From Saprospiraceae bacterium (lineage in GTDB: Bacteria > Bacteroidota > Bacteroidia > Chitinophagales > Saprospiraceae), in NCBI GenBank assembly GCA_022842255.1, contig JALHPW010000020.1, forward strand, positions 1 through 18,535: a stretch of 18,535 nt of DNA, written 5' to 3'. Both the position numbers and the translations under genes were made by a program. The stretch's first letter is position 1; each line of letters begins with the position of its first letter. This document shows, piece after piece, positions 6,841 to 14,886 of the stretch. Under the pieces are notes generated by a model. That model saw nothing but the letters and a program-made list of their open reading frames with translations, made no database searches and was not told the origin of the DNA.

Positions 6841-6896
6841 TTGGGATATTGGGATATTTTGATGCCTCGCCGCATTGAATTATCCCAATATCCTAA
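6841..6896. repeat. Inverted repeat TTGGGATATTGGGATA / TATCCCAATATCCTAA
   Basis: The left arm at 6841-6856 itself contains the word TTGGGATA twice. The right arm at 6881-6896 is its reverse complement with one mismatch in 16. The loop is 24 bases. It lies about 90 bases after the hydroxylase stop and has no T-run, so it is not a classic terminator. The rest of the 261-bp gap is A+T-rich, with repeated AATCAC/AATCAT words before the permease start. Confidence 0.85.
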
Positions 6897-7008
6897 TCTA
6901 TAGCCGGGGCAAAGTGGTTTTGAGGATTGATTTTTTATAATCCATTAAAAATCAAGGTGTTTCAATCACTCAAATCATCAAAATCACTTTAATCACAGTA
7001 TAATTCGC

Positions 7009-8271
7009 ATGAAACAATTCGTCCGAATCCTTTTTGAGGGCGCCGCACAAGCTTGGCAACAGTTGATGGCCAACAAACTGCGCTCTTTTCTTTCGCTATT
7101 GGGCGTTACCATTGGCATCTTTTGCATCATTGGGGTTAAAAGCGCGGTCAACTCGCTGGAGGACAATATCCGTGGCTCCATGGCCAAACTGGGGAACGAC
7201 GTGATATACATCGAGAAATTTTCCTGGGGAGAAGACCCTGGTCAGAATTTTTGGAAATGGATGCGCCGCCCCAATTTTTCCTTTCAAGAATTTGAAACCC
7301 TCAAAGACGAACTGGAATTGGCCGACAAAGTTGGCTACTGGCAGTTTTTAGGGGCCAAAACCTCCAAATGGCAGTCTTCCAGTGTTGAAAACTGCTATTT
7401 TCTGGGCATTACCGAAGATTGTCGCGATTTGTTTCACCTGGAATTTGAAGGCGATGGCCGTTTCCTATCCCCTGTGGAATACCAAACCGGTTCTGATGTC
7501 TGTATCCTCGGCTCGGTTATCGGCACCGAATTGTTTGGCGAAGGCATCGACCCCATCGGGAAAGACATCAGCGTGGGCGGCCGGAAACTACGCGTGCTTG
7601 GGGTGCTGAAAAAATCGGGAAAGGACCTGCTCAAACCCTTCAACTTTGACAATTGTGTGCTCATCGGCTACAACCTTGCCCGGCGCGGGTTTGGGGTGCG
7701 CGCCAAAGGTGATTTTGAACGCACCAGTATCAGTGTCAAGGCCAAACCAGGCGTAGAACTGGATGCATTGAAAGATGAAATCACGGGCGTCCTGCGCGGG
7801 GAACGACGCCTCAAACCACGTGAGGAAAACAATTTTGCCCTCAATACCCTGTCTATCATCAGCGGTCTGTTCGACCAACTGTTTGGCACTATGAACGTGG
7901 CAGGCATATTTATCGGTGGTTTTGCGCTGTTGGTGGGCATGTTCTCCGTGGCCAATATCATGTTCGTCTCCGTGCGCGAACGCACCAATATCATCGGAAT
8001 CAAAATGGCCCTTGGCGCCAAACGTTGGTTCATCCTGCTCGAAATCCTCATCGAAGCCGTGCTGCTTTGCATTTTTGGCGGACTATTCGGCCTCTTGCTG
8101 ATATGGCTCGTCACAGCAGGCATCTCGGCAGCCATCGATTTCGACATCCACCTGTCCATGAGCAATGCCTTTTGGGGCATATTTACTTCAGCGGCGGTAG
8201 GCGTAGCCTCCGGGCTCATCCCGGCTTCCCAAGCCAGCCGCATGGATCCCGTAGAAGCCATTCGAAAGTGA
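7009..8271 (+). CDS. ABC transporter permease, MacB/FtsX type
   Basis: A 420-residue inner-membrane permease with the MacB layout. One transmembrane helix lies near residues 25-45 (LRSFLSLLGVTIGIFCIIGVKSAV), followed by a large periplasmic domain (about 50-280) and three C-terminal helices from about residue 295 that form the FtsX domain (ALLVGMFSVANIMFVSVRERTNIIGIKMALGAK, then the E-x-x-L-x-x-x-GG-x-x-G motif). It ends in the family tail ASRMDPVEAIRK. MacB-type permeases couple ATP hydrolysis to mechanical work on periplasmic substrates such as lipoproteins or efflux partners. No ATPase gene lies beside it, so the partner is elsewhere. It converges on a LolA-like gene, which is suggestive but not proof of a shared lipoprotein role. 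Confidence 0.9.
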   Translation: MKQFVRILFEGAAQAWQQLMANKLRSFLSLLGVTIGIFCIIGVKSAVNSLEDNIRGSMAKLGNDVIYIEKFSWGEDPGQNFWKWMRRPNFSFQEFETLKDELELADKVGYWQFLGAKTSKWQSSSVENCYFLGITEDCRDLFHLEFEGDGRFLSPVEYQTGSDVCILGSVIGTELFGEGIDPIGKDISVGGRKLRVLGVLKKSGKDLLKPFNFDNCVLIGYNLARRGFGVRAKGDFERTSISVKAKPGVELDALKDEITGVLRGERRLKPREENNFALNTLSIISGLFDQLFGTMNVAGIFIGGFALLVGMFSVANIMFVSVRERTNIIGIKMALGAKRWFILLEILIEAVLLCIFGGLFGLLLIWLVTAGISAAIDFDIHLSMSNAFWGIFTSAAVGVASGLIPASQASRMDPVEAIRK

Positions 8272-8272
8272 T

Positions 8273-8419
8273 GAATTACGAATTACGAGGTGCGAAGTAC
8301 GAATTACGAATTACGAGGTGCGAAGTACGATTTAGGCGCTCTCATGGCATTTCAAGCTGGTGCCAAAATCGTACTTCGCACCTCGTAATTCGTAATTCGT
8401 AATTCGTACCTCGTAATTC
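8273..8419. repeat. Long inverted repeat, 52-bp arms with 2 mismatches, filling a convergent gap
   Basis: The arms at 8280-8331 and 8368-8419 are reverse complements at 50 of 52 positions, with a 36-base loop. Each arm is built from repeated GAATTAC and GAGGTGCGAAGTAC words, and extra word copies begin at 8273, one base after the permease stop. The right arm runs into the first base of the LolA-like gene's stop codon. The words recur in one orientation at 1370-1444. No T-run is present, but transcripts from either side would fold into a very long hairpin, which may end or protect both mRNAs. Confidence 0.95.
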
Positions 8420-9093
8420 TACATTCGTAAATCCTCCACCCTCACCCCTTTGTATTGTTTGGGGTCGAAGGCGAATTGTCCAGCAACCAAGGCCTTGTTT
8501 GGCGAAAGTTTGGTGATGCTGAACGTGTACCTGGAGCCATCTTTGGCAAAACCTTTGATACTTTGGATGCTGCCCGCTTTTTCGTCGATGGCGACCCGGA
8601 TTTTAGAAAACTCTGAGTTTTTGTCTTTGGGCTTGAACTCAATCTGGGTCAACACCTTAGCTCCTTCAGTGGTTTTATCGGTAATGGCGTACAAAAAATC
8701 GCCCTTTTGATAGCGCCCCAACAAATCCTTGGGCGTCAGGAACGCATTTGCATCGTTGGGATCGGCATTGTTTATCTGCACTTCGTTGGACTTTTTTTGG
8801 TACACCCAGGTCGTTACCCCGTCGCTGACGATGGTTTGGTCGCTCATGTCAAGGCGGAATTTTTTGCCTTCTTGGCTTATCACCCCTTTTTGGATATCCT
8901 TCGCCTGTCCGGGCACTTCAATGGCCAGGGAAAAAGAGGCCTCCACCGTTTTGTAGGCATCGTATTTCTTGCGGATTTTGTCGAGCACCTTTTTGGCCTC
9001 GGGGTCGTTTTTTTCGGGAGCAGCCTTTGGTTGTGCCAAAAGGGCCTGGCTAGCAAAAAGGATGGCGATCAGGGGAAAAAGCAGTTTGTTCAT
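8419..9093 (-). CDS. LolA-like outer-membrane lipoprotein carrier
   Basis: A 224-residue periplasmic protein. It has a signal peptide (MNKLLFPLIAILFASQALLAQ) without a lipobox cysteine. The mature part has the LolA-family pattern: a helix with VLDKIRKKYDAYKTVEASFSL, then beta strands with GVISQEGKKFRLDMSDQTIVSDGVTTWVYQKKSNEVQI, a DLLGRYQKGDF region, and a final strand pair ending VRVEDLRM. LolA carries lipoproteins from the LolCDE transporter to the outer membrane. The hydrophobic pocket cannot be checked without a model. It diverges from pckA across 281 bp and is convergent with the MacB-type permease. Confidence 0.82.
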   Translation of the reverse strand: MNKLLFPLIAILFASQALLAQPKAAPEKNDPEAKKVLDKIRKKYDAYKTVEASFSLAIEVPGQAKDIQKGVISQEGKKFRLDMSDQTIVSDGVTTWVYQKKSNEVQINNADPNDANAFLTPKDLLGRYQKGDFLYAITDKTTEGAKVLTQIEFKPKDKNSEFSKIRVAIDEKAGSIQSIKGFAKDGSRYTFSITKLSPNKALVAGQFAFDPKQYKGVRVEDLRM

Positions 9094-9294
9094 TTTTCTC
9101 GTGTATGTGAATTAGCAAGGGCAAATTTCCCCAAAAACGCGGCATTTCCAGTAGAGTTGTGTGCGTTGGGGTTAAAGATTTCCAAATTCGCGACGGAGGC
9201 GCTGGCAAACAGTCCCCCGAGCTTGAAGATTATTTTTGCAAAAATTCCCAAACACTGCTTTTTGCATAGCGATAAAATGCTAAACGCTCTGCCG

Positions 9295-9337
9295 TACCTT
9301 AGCCCCGTCAAAAGCACGCCACGCTTTCGCTTTTGAC
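9295..9337 (+). promoter_or_regulatory. Putative -7 element and perfect 9-bp leader hairpin of pckA
   Basis: TACCTTAG (9295-9302) followed by CCCC resembles the extended -7 motif seen elsewhere in the window. Directly after it, GTCAAAAGC (9307-9315) and GCTTTTGAC (9329-9337) form a perfect 9-bp stem with a 13-base loop, followed by ATTTTT. If transcription starts near 9307, the hairpin would sit at the very 5' end of the pckA mRNA and could stabilise it or act as an attenuator. No -33 TTTG at the right distance was found. Confidence 0.4.
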
Positions 9338-9374
9338 ATTTTTGCCTAACCATCTTTTTCTAAAACTGAATTGT

Positions 9375-10988
9375 ATGCAAGAACAGGGATTCAAAAACCC
9401 CGGCGCCAACCTTCAGGATCTTGGCTTGAAAAACTTGAAAACCGCTTATTGGAACCTCACCCCAGAAGAGCTAGTGGAACATTCCATTTCAAAAGGAATG
9501 GGCGTTTTGGCCGATTCAGGTGCCTTGGTTATCTACACCGGTGAATTCACTGGCCGCTCTCCAGAAGACCGTTTTATCGTAAAGGACAGCATCACAGCCA
9601 ATAAGGTGAACTGGGGGAAAGTCAATCTTCCCTTCGAATCCAAAAAATTCGACGCACTCTGGCGCAAGGCCTGTAGCTATCTCCGCAAGAAGGATGTGTA
9701 CGTGCGCGACGTGGAGGCCAATGCCAGCGCCAATCCCGATTACCGTCTTCGGGCCCGGGTGGTAACGGAATACCCATGGAGCAATCAGTTTGCCAGCAAC
9801 ATGTTTATCCGGCCCAACCACGAAGACCTGGCTACTTTCGACCCACGTTGGACTGTTTTATGCGTTCCGGGATTCAAGGCCGATCCGGCTGTGGATGGCA
9901 CCCGCCAACACAATTTCGCCATTGTCAACGTGAAAAAACGCCGCCTGCTCATTGGTGGAACAGGGTACACCGGCGAAATCAAAAAAGGTATTTTCTCCGT
10001 CATCAACTTTGTGTTGCCCACACGCACCAAAGATGCTTTGCCCATGCACTGCTCCGCCAATGTGGGCCATGACGGCGATATCGCGCTGTTTTTTGGACTA
10101 TCTGGCACCGGCAAAACAACCCTCAGCGCTGACCCCAACCGTCCGCTTATCGGCGACGACGAGCACGCCTGGGGCGCTGGCGAAGTATTCAATTTCGAGG
10201 GCGGCTGTTATGCCAAAACCATCGACCTGACGGCAGAAAAAGAGCCAGACATCTACCGCGCAATCCGTCACGGAGCCATTTTGGAAAACGTCAAGTTCCT
10301 GCCGGGCACCCGCACCGTAGATTATGCTGACCGTAGTATTACCGAAAACACAAGGGTCTCCTACCCTATCCACCACATAGAAAACGCTGTAATCCCAAGT
10401 CGTGCGCAAGGTGACCCGAAGAATATTTTCTTCCTGACCTGCGATGCGTATGGTATTCTTCCGCCCATTTCTCGGCTTTCTCCAGAGCAGGCCATGTACT
10501 ACTTCATCAGTGGGTACACCGCTCGCGTAGCAGGAACAGAAGTAGGGATTAAAGAACCAAAATCAACGTTTTCGGCTTGTTTTGGTGCACCTTTCCTGCC
10601 CTTGCACCCTGCCAAATACGCCGATCTTTTGGGCAAAAAACTCCGCAAAAGCAAAGCAAAAGTGTGGCTCATCAACACCGGATGGGTGGGTGGCCCCTAC
10701 GGCGTCGGGAACCGCATAAAATTGTCGTACACCCGTGCCATGATCACCGCTGCCCTGAAAGGAGGCCTCGACCACGTAGCTTTTGAAAAGCATCCGGTAT
10801 TCGGAATGGAAATCCCGACTACTTGCCCGGGCGTTCCGAACGACGTGTTGAACCCACGCAATACCTGGACAGACAAAGCCAACTACGACGCGAAAGCAAA
10901 GTCTTTGGCCAAGGAATTTATCCAGAATTTTGAAAAATACACCGACCAAGCCAGCGCAGAGATTGTGGCGGCTGGACCGAAGGGGTAA
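9375..10988 (+). CDS. pckA: Phosphoenolpyruvate carboxykinase (ATP)
   Basis: A 537-residue cytoplasmic enzyme converting oxaloacetate plus ATP to phosphoenolpyruvate, CO2 and ADP, the entry to gluconeogenesis. The ATP-type signatures are all present: TGRSPEDRF (59-67) for oxaloacetate binding, YTGEIKKGIFSVINF (198-212) with the metal-site lysine, the P-loop GLSGTGKTTLS (241-251), the kinase-2 segment GDDEHAW (260-266), and a C-terminal NTGWVGGPYGVG segment. The length is normal. An in-frame ATG at 9333 would add 14 residues without homology and overlap the leader hairpin; the ATG at 9375, giving MQEQGFKNPG, matches the usual family start. A long inverted repeat begins 5 bases after the stop. 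Confidence 0.96.
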   Translation: MQEQGFKNPGANLQDLGLKNLKTAYWNLTPEELVEHSISKGMGVLADSGALVIYTGEFTGRSPEDRFIVKDSITANKVNWGKVNLPFESKKFDALWRKACSYLRKKDVYVRDVEANASANPDYRLRARVVTEYPWSNQFASNMFIRPNHEDLATFDPRWTVLCVPGFKADPAVDGTRQHNFAIVNVKKRRLLIGGTGYTGEIKKGIFSVINFVLPTRTKDALPMHCSANVGHDGDIALFFGLSGTGKTTLSADPNRPLIGDDEHAWGAGEVFNFEGGCYAKTIDLTAEKEPDIYRAIRHGAILENVKFLPGTRTVDYADRSITENTRVSYPIHHIENAVIPSRAQGDPKNIFFLTCDAYGILPPISRLSPEQAMYYFISGYTARVAGTEVGIKEPKSTFSACFGAPFLPLHPAKYADLLGKKLRKSKAKVWLINTGWVGGPYGVGNRIKLSYTRAMITAALKGGLDHVAFEKHPVFGMEIPTTCPGVPNDVLNPRNTWTDKANYDAKAKSLAKEFIQNFEKYTDQASAEIVAAGPKG

Positions 10989-10993
10989 GTCTG

Positions 10994-11109
10994 GGTTGAT
11001 GAGGTTTATGGGGTTTATAAGGTTTTTATTTTGCGCCCGAAAAAACAGAATTTATCCACTTTTCGGATGCAAAACATAAACCCTATAAACTCTATAAACC
11101 TCATCAACC
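10994..11109. repeat. Inverted repeat with 39-bp arms between pckA and coaBC
   Basis: Left arm 10994-11032 and right arm 11071-11109 match as reverse complements at 34 of 39 positions; the outer 16 bases are perfect. The arms are made of repeated GGTTTAT/GGGTTTATA words. Inside the loop, CCGAAAA and TTTTCGG form a further 7-bp stem. The repeat starts 5 bases after the pckA stop and leaves 36 bases before coaBC. No T-run follows, so it may insulate or stabilise transcripts, but it is not a standard intrinsic terminator. Confidence 0.92.
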
Positions 11110-11145
11110 ACTCATTGCCGCTTTTTGAACAAAGCAAAACTTTCC

Positions 11146-12339
11146 ATGAAAATCATACTCGGTATCTCAGGCTCCATTGCGGCGTATAAGGCTGCTGCCC
11201 TCACCCGGCTCTGGGTAAAACAGGGGAATGAGGTCCAGATATTGATGACCGAGTCAGCAAAAGCGTTTATCGCTCCGCTCACGCTATCCACCCTGTCCAA
11301 ACGCCCCGTTTTTAGTGAGGTGGTCTCTGAGTCTAGTTGGAACAACCACGTCGAACTCGGTCTTTGGGCCGACGCCATGGTTGTTGCGCCTGCCTCGGCC
11401 AATACCCTTGCCAAATTGGCCAATGGCCTGTGCGACAACATATTAAGTGCGGTTTACCTCTCTGCACGTTGCCCGGTTTTTGTTGCCCCAGCCATGGATG
11501 TAGATATGTGGCACCATCCCGCTACCCAGGCCAATATTCGCAAATTGCAGGAACATGGGGTCCAAATCATCCCGGTAGGTCATGGTGAATTGGCCAGTGG
11601 GCTAGTCGGCGACGGACGTATGGCCGAACCCGAAGACATCCTTGAGTTCGTTAGCCGTGCCCCGTCCCCCCTTTCCCCCCTAACCGGCCAAAAAGCCCTG
11701 GTCACTGCCGGCCCAACCTTCGAGCCGCTCGACCCGGTCCGTTTTATTGGCAACCATTCCACCGGGAAAATGGGCATTGCAATTGCGGAAGAATTGGTCA
11801 AACAAGGGGCCGAGGTCACTTTGGTGTTGGGACCCACGGATTTAAAGCCAAACAATCCGGCCATTAAGACCACTTCCGTCATGACCGCCAAAGAAATGTA
11901 CGAAGCTTGTGCGGCGGTGTTTTCGGACACCGATATCGTCGTTTTAGCCGCTGCAGTGGCAGATTATCGTCCGCGGGTGTTTTCCGAAACCAAGATCAAA
12001 AAGAAGGACGGCGACATGGCCCTGGAATTGGAAAAAACGGTGGACATCGCTGCCACCTTGGGAAAATCCAAAAAGACCGGTCAAATACTGGTCGGTTTTG
12101 CCCTAGAAACCAACAACGAAGAAGCCAACGCGCTTCAAAAACTAGAAAAGAAAAACCTGGATTTTATCGTGCTCAATTCCATGCGCGACCCTGGGGCCGG
12201 TTTTGGTCACGATACAAACAAGATCACCATTTTAAGACGTGATGGCTCCCACTTGGACTTCCCGTTAAAAGACAAAACCGCCGTAGCGCAAGATATTGTG
12301 GCAGAAATTTGTAGTACAGCCAACCCAAAGCACGTTTAA
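11146..12339 (+). CDS. coaBC: Bifunctional phosphopantothenoylcysteine decarboxylase / phosphopantothenate-cysteine ligase
   Basis: A 397-residue cytoplasmic enzyme for two steps of coenzyme A synthesis. The N-terminal flavoprotein (CoaC) half has GISGSIAAYK at 6-15, the catalytic His68 in WNNHVELG, and the substrate motif PAMDVDMW at 115-122. The flexible clamp reads GELASGLVGDGRMAEP, with Ser at 151 where many characterised decarboxylases have Cys. The C-terminal CoaB half has TAGPTFEPLDPVRFIGNHSTGKMG (187-210), AAAVADYRP (268-276), the KIKKK loop and LVGFALETN. The ATG at 11146 fits the usual MKIILGISGS start; an ATG 21 bases upstream only adds residues without homology. The porD-like gene follows after 38 bp, so the two are probably co-transcribed. 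Confidence 0.95.
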   Translation: MKIILGISGSIAAYKAAALTRLWVKQGNEVQILMTESAKAFIAPLTLSTLSKRPVFSEVVSESSWNNHVELGLWADAMVVAPASANTLAKLANGLCDNILSAVYLSARCPVFVAPAMDVDMWHHPATQANIRKLQEHGVQIIPVGHGELASGLVGDGRMAEPEDILEFVSRAPSPLSPLTGQKALVTAGPTFEPLDPVRFIGNHSTGKMGIAIAEELVKQGAEVTLVLGPTDLKPNNPAIKTTSVMTAKEMYEACAAVFSDTDIVVLAAAVADYRPRVFSETKIKKKDGDMALELEKTVDIAATLGKSKKTGQILVGFALETNNEEANALQKLEKKNLDFIVLNSMRDPGAGFGHDTNKITILRRDGSHLDFPLKDKTAVAQDIVAEICSTANPKHV

Positions 12340-12377
12340 TGCGTCAGGGCTTTTTCAAGCAGTAATATTTCAGGTCT

Positions 12378-13295
12378 ATGATTCAGAAAATCGCATTTTT
12401 ACTCGCGCTTTCTACTTGTTTTTCAAGCCTTTACGCACAAGGTGAGCTGAACGCAAGCGTCCGCGTGAGCACCCCACAACTTCAGCGCAACGACCGCAAG
12501 GTGTTCGATCAGTTGGAGACCTCGCTCAAAGAATTTTTGAACAATACGAAGTGGACGAACGACAATTTTGAGCCGGAGGAGCGTATAAAGTGCAACTTCA
12601 TTATCACGATTTCCAAGGAGTCGGACGGCAACGTATTTGAGGCGGAATTGGCCGTGCAAGCCACCCGCCCAGTGTATGGAAGCGGATACGAAACACCCCT
12701 GCTGTCGTACCTCGACAAGGATGTGATTTTTACCTATGAGCAAAACCAGCCGATTGAGTTTTTGCGCGACAACCCGGAGAACCAAAACCTTTCTTCGCTC
12801 CTTGCCTTCTATGTGTACATCATTTTGGCGATGGATTACGATTCGTTTTCCCAATATGGTGGAGAACCCCATCTTCTGACTGCGGAAAAAATTATCCTCA
12901 ATATTCAGAACTCCAGCAGTAACTCGGCACCAGGCTGGCGTCCGGGCGACGGCGGTAAAAACCGCAACCGCTATTGGATCATGGAAAACCTGCTCAACCC
13001 GCGCGTTCGCCCATTCAGAAACGCCATTTATACCTATCACCGCAAGGGTTTGGATATGTTCACCACCAATCAAGACCAAGGCAAAGCCGCGATTTTGCTG
13101 GCCCTGGAAGATATTGACAAGGTGAGCGCAGCGTATTTCAACTCGATGATCATCCAGATGTTTTCCTATGCCAAAAAAGACGAGTTGGTAGAAATGTGGA
13201 AAATCGCGCCCAAGGCCCAAAAAGACCGCGTGATTCAAATCATGTCGAAAATTGACCCTGCAAATACCCAGCGTTATCGAGAAATTGGCAGTTGA
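12378..13295 (+). CDS. porD: DUF4835 family protein, PorD-like (type IX secretion)
   Basis: A 305-residue exported protein with a signal peptide ending SSLYAQ (about residue 21). The body matches the DUF4835/PorD pattern: an ELNASVRVSTPQLQRNDRKVFDQLETSLKEFLNNTKWT opening, then NFIITISKE, YETPLLSYLDKDVIFTYEQNQPIEF, an AFYVYIILAMDYDSFSQYGGEPHLLTAE core, GWRPGDGGKNRNRYWIMENLLNP and a C-terminal helical part with KDRVIQIMSKIDPANTQRY. The family is linked to the T9SS/gliding apparatus, and its position right after coaBC is widespread in Bacteroidota. The window also holds a T9SS cargo protease. The recN gene that often follows in this phylum is absent here and an rseP-like gene comes next. Confidence 0.85.
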   Translation: MIQKIAFLLALSTCFSSLYAQGELNASVRVSTPQLQRNDRKVFDQLETSLKEFLNNTKWTNDNFEPEERIKCNFIITISKESDGNVFEAELAVQATRPVYGSGYETPLLSYLDKDVIFTYEQNQPIEFLRDNPENQNLSSLLAFYVYIILAMDYDSFSQYGGEPHLLTAEKIILNIQNSSSNSAPGWRPGDGGKNRNRYWIMENLLNPRVRPFRNAIYTYHRKGLDMFTTNQDQGKAAILLALEDIDKVSAAYFNSMIIQMFSYAKKDELVEMWKIAPKAQKDRVIQIMSKIDPANTQRYREIGS

Positions 13296-13320
13296 ACGGC
13301 CTTTTTTCCAGAATGTACGA

Positions 13321-13362
13321 ACGGCTTCCGTAGTTTTGTCCCAAACTTCGGAAGCCGTTTTT
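13321..13362 (+). terminator. Intrinsic terminator after the porD-like gene
   Basis: ACGGCTTCCG (13321-13330) and CGGAAGCCGT (13349-13358) form a perfect 10-bp GC-rich stem with an 18-base loop, followed directly by a T-run at 13358-13362. It lies 25 bases after the porD-like stop. Confidence 0.85.
13331..13338 (+). promoter_or_regulatory. Putative -7 element (TAGTTTTG) inside the terminator loop
   Basis: TAGTTTTG fits TAnnTTTG exactly and is followed by TCCC. It lies in the loop of the terminator of the upstream gene and about 85 bases before the rseP-like start. A -33 TTTG at about 20 bases upstream is not evident (a T-rich run is there instead), so confidence is modest. Confidence 0.35.
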
Positions 13363-13423
13363 GGTTTAACATCCAAATCCCATTTTTTTACACCCTCACG
13401 ATCGCTCACATCTCACACCCTTA

Positions 13424-14758
13424 ATGGATACAATATCAATCGTTTGTCAGTTCCTGCTCAGCCTTTCCATACTTATTGTGCTGCACGAAATGGGGCACTT
13501 TGCGCCCGCCAAGTGGTTCAAAACCCGTGTTGAAAAATTCTACCTGTTCTTTGATGCCCCGCCATTCAACTCCCTTTTCAGTCGCAAACGCGGCGAAACG
13601 GAGTACGGGATTGGCTGGCTCCCACTGGGTGGCTACGTCAAAATCTCCGGCATGATTGACGAAAGTATGGACAAAGAACAAATGAAAGGCCCGGCCCAAC
13701 CTTGGGAGTTTCGCGCCAAACCAGCCTGGCAACGTCTGATCATCATGGTGGGGGGTGTGACCGTCAATTTTCTGCTCGGAATGTTCCTGTTTGCCATGGT
13801 TCTTTGGGGCTGGGGAAAAGAATACATCCCTACTTCCGAACTTTCAAAAAATGGCATGGCATTCGACTCGCTTTTGCTCAACAACGGTTTCCAACAGGGC
13901 GACCTGATTGTAAAAGTCGGGGACAAAGCCTTTGACCGGGTCGACCCAAACGAATTCAGGAAAATCGTGATGCTCGATGGCGCGCGTCAGGCCACCGTAG
14001 TGCGTGGTGGACAACAACAAGTCATCACATTTTCGGATGATTTCGTGCAAAAGCTGCCCAAAATCCTGAAAAATGATGTGCTTTCTGCGCGGGTGCCCTT
14101 CGTTGTAGAAAATGTTCCGGCCAAAGGCCCCGCCGCAACCGCTGGCATTAAAAAAGGCGACCGAATTGTATCGCTCAACGGCCAGCCCATTGAGTTTTTT
14201 GACCAGTTTTGGCCGCTCGCTTCAAAACAAAAAGGTCAAACCGTCAACATCGGTATCGTCAATGAAAAAGGGGACTCCATCCAAACGGTAGTAACCCTTA
14301 CGGAGCAAGGCAAAATTGGTGCAAACGCCAAACTAGGCGCATATTTCAAAAAAGAAACCCAAACCTATACCCTCGCGCAGGCATTTCCTGCCGGGATAAG
14401 CATGGGTTGGAACTTCCTGACCGACCAGATGCAAGCGTTCAAAATGATGTTTCGCGGCGACCTTTCGGTTAAGGACAACCTAGGCAGCGTCATCAGCATC
14501 GGCAAATTGTTTGATCCAGCTTGGGACTGGCGTATTTTCTGGAGCGTGACCGCTTCCTTGAGCATCATTCTGGCCTTTATGAACTTGCTGCCCATCCCGG
14601 CGCTGGACGGCGGCTATGTGTTGTTCCTTATTTGGGAAGTCCTCACAGGCCGCAAAGTCAGCGACCAGTTCATGGAACGCGCCGTCACTGTTGGGTTTTT
14701 CCTGCTCATTGGGCTTATGATTTTTGCACTGGGTTTGGATGTTTGGAGATTGTTTTAG
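13424..14758 (+). CDS. rseP: Site-2 (RIP) metalloprotease, RseP-like
   Basis: A 444-residue inner-membrane zinc protease that cleaves substrates within the membrane, typically anti-sigma factors and leftover signal peptides. The zinc motif HEMGH is at residues 21-25 in the first helix. A G-x-G region (GIGWLPLGGYVKISGM) follows, then a second helix (IIMVGGVTVNFLLGMFLFAMVL), a periplasmic part of roughly residues 125-310 with PDZ features (VVENVPAKGPAATAGIKKGDRIVSLNGQPI), and the third zinc ligand in NLLPIPALDGG (LDG at 394-396). The last helix ends the protein. The length is normal. The residues after the zinc motif read FAPAKWF rather than the commoner FLxAR form. A bidirectional terminator separates it from the convergent M43 protease gene. 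Confidence 0.93.
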   Translation: MDTISIVCQFLLSLSILIVLHEMGHFAPAKWFKTRVEKFYLFFDAPPFNSLFSRKRGETEYGIGWLPLGGYVKISGMIDESMDKEQMKGPAQPWEFRAKPAWQRLIIMVGGVTVNFLLGMFLFAMVLWGWGKEYIPTSELSKNGMAFDSLLLNNGFQQGDLIVKVGDKAFDRVDPNEFRKIVMLDGARQATVVRGGQQQVITFSDDFVQKLPKILKNDVLSARVPFVVENVPAKGPAATAGIKKGDRIVSLNGQPIEFFDQFWPLASKQKGQTVNIGIVNEKGDSIQTVVTLTEQGKIGANAKLGAYFKKETQTYTLAQAFPAGISMGWNFLTDQMQAFKMMFRGDLSVKDNLGSVISIGKLFDPAWDWRIFWSVTASLSIILAFMNLLPIPALDGGYVLFLIWEVLTGRKVSDQFMERAVTVGFFLLIGLMIFALGLDVWRLF

Positions 14759-14805
14759 TTTTTAGGGATTGGGAGGGTTCTCCATCCAGCGCATTCCGGC
14801 GCATT

Positions 14806-14824
14806 CCCGGAACGGAGTTCCGGG
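14806..14824. repeat. Single palindrome CCCGGAAC-GGA-GTTCCGGG
   Basis: A perfect 8-bp-arm palindrome in the rseP/M43 convergent gap. Its arms are the same as those of the six-copy repeat at 424-581, but the centre is GGA rather than GCT/AGC. It is preceded by an ATTCCGGCGCATTCCC half-copy. This indicates a dispersed palindrome family. Confidence 0.85.
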
Positions 14825-14836
14825 GTACATTCAAGC

Positions 14837-14871
14837 AAAAAGCCCTCCCTGCGCTAGCAGAGAGGGCTTTT
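14837..14871. terminator. Bidirectional intrinsic terminator between rseP and the M43 protease gene
   Basis: AAAAAGCCCTC (14837-14847) pairs with GAGGGCTTTT (14862-14871), giving a stem flanked by A's on the left and T's on the right, so both converging transcripts would see a stem followed by U's. Confidence 0.88.
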
Positions 14872-14886
14872 CAAATCAAGCACCTC

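Noticed and set aside
12423..13409. 328-codon minus-strand open frame
   Set aside because: It lies antisense to the porD-like gene, whose product has a signal peptide and family motifs. The antisense translation has no recognisable pattern and crosses the terminator at 13321-13362.
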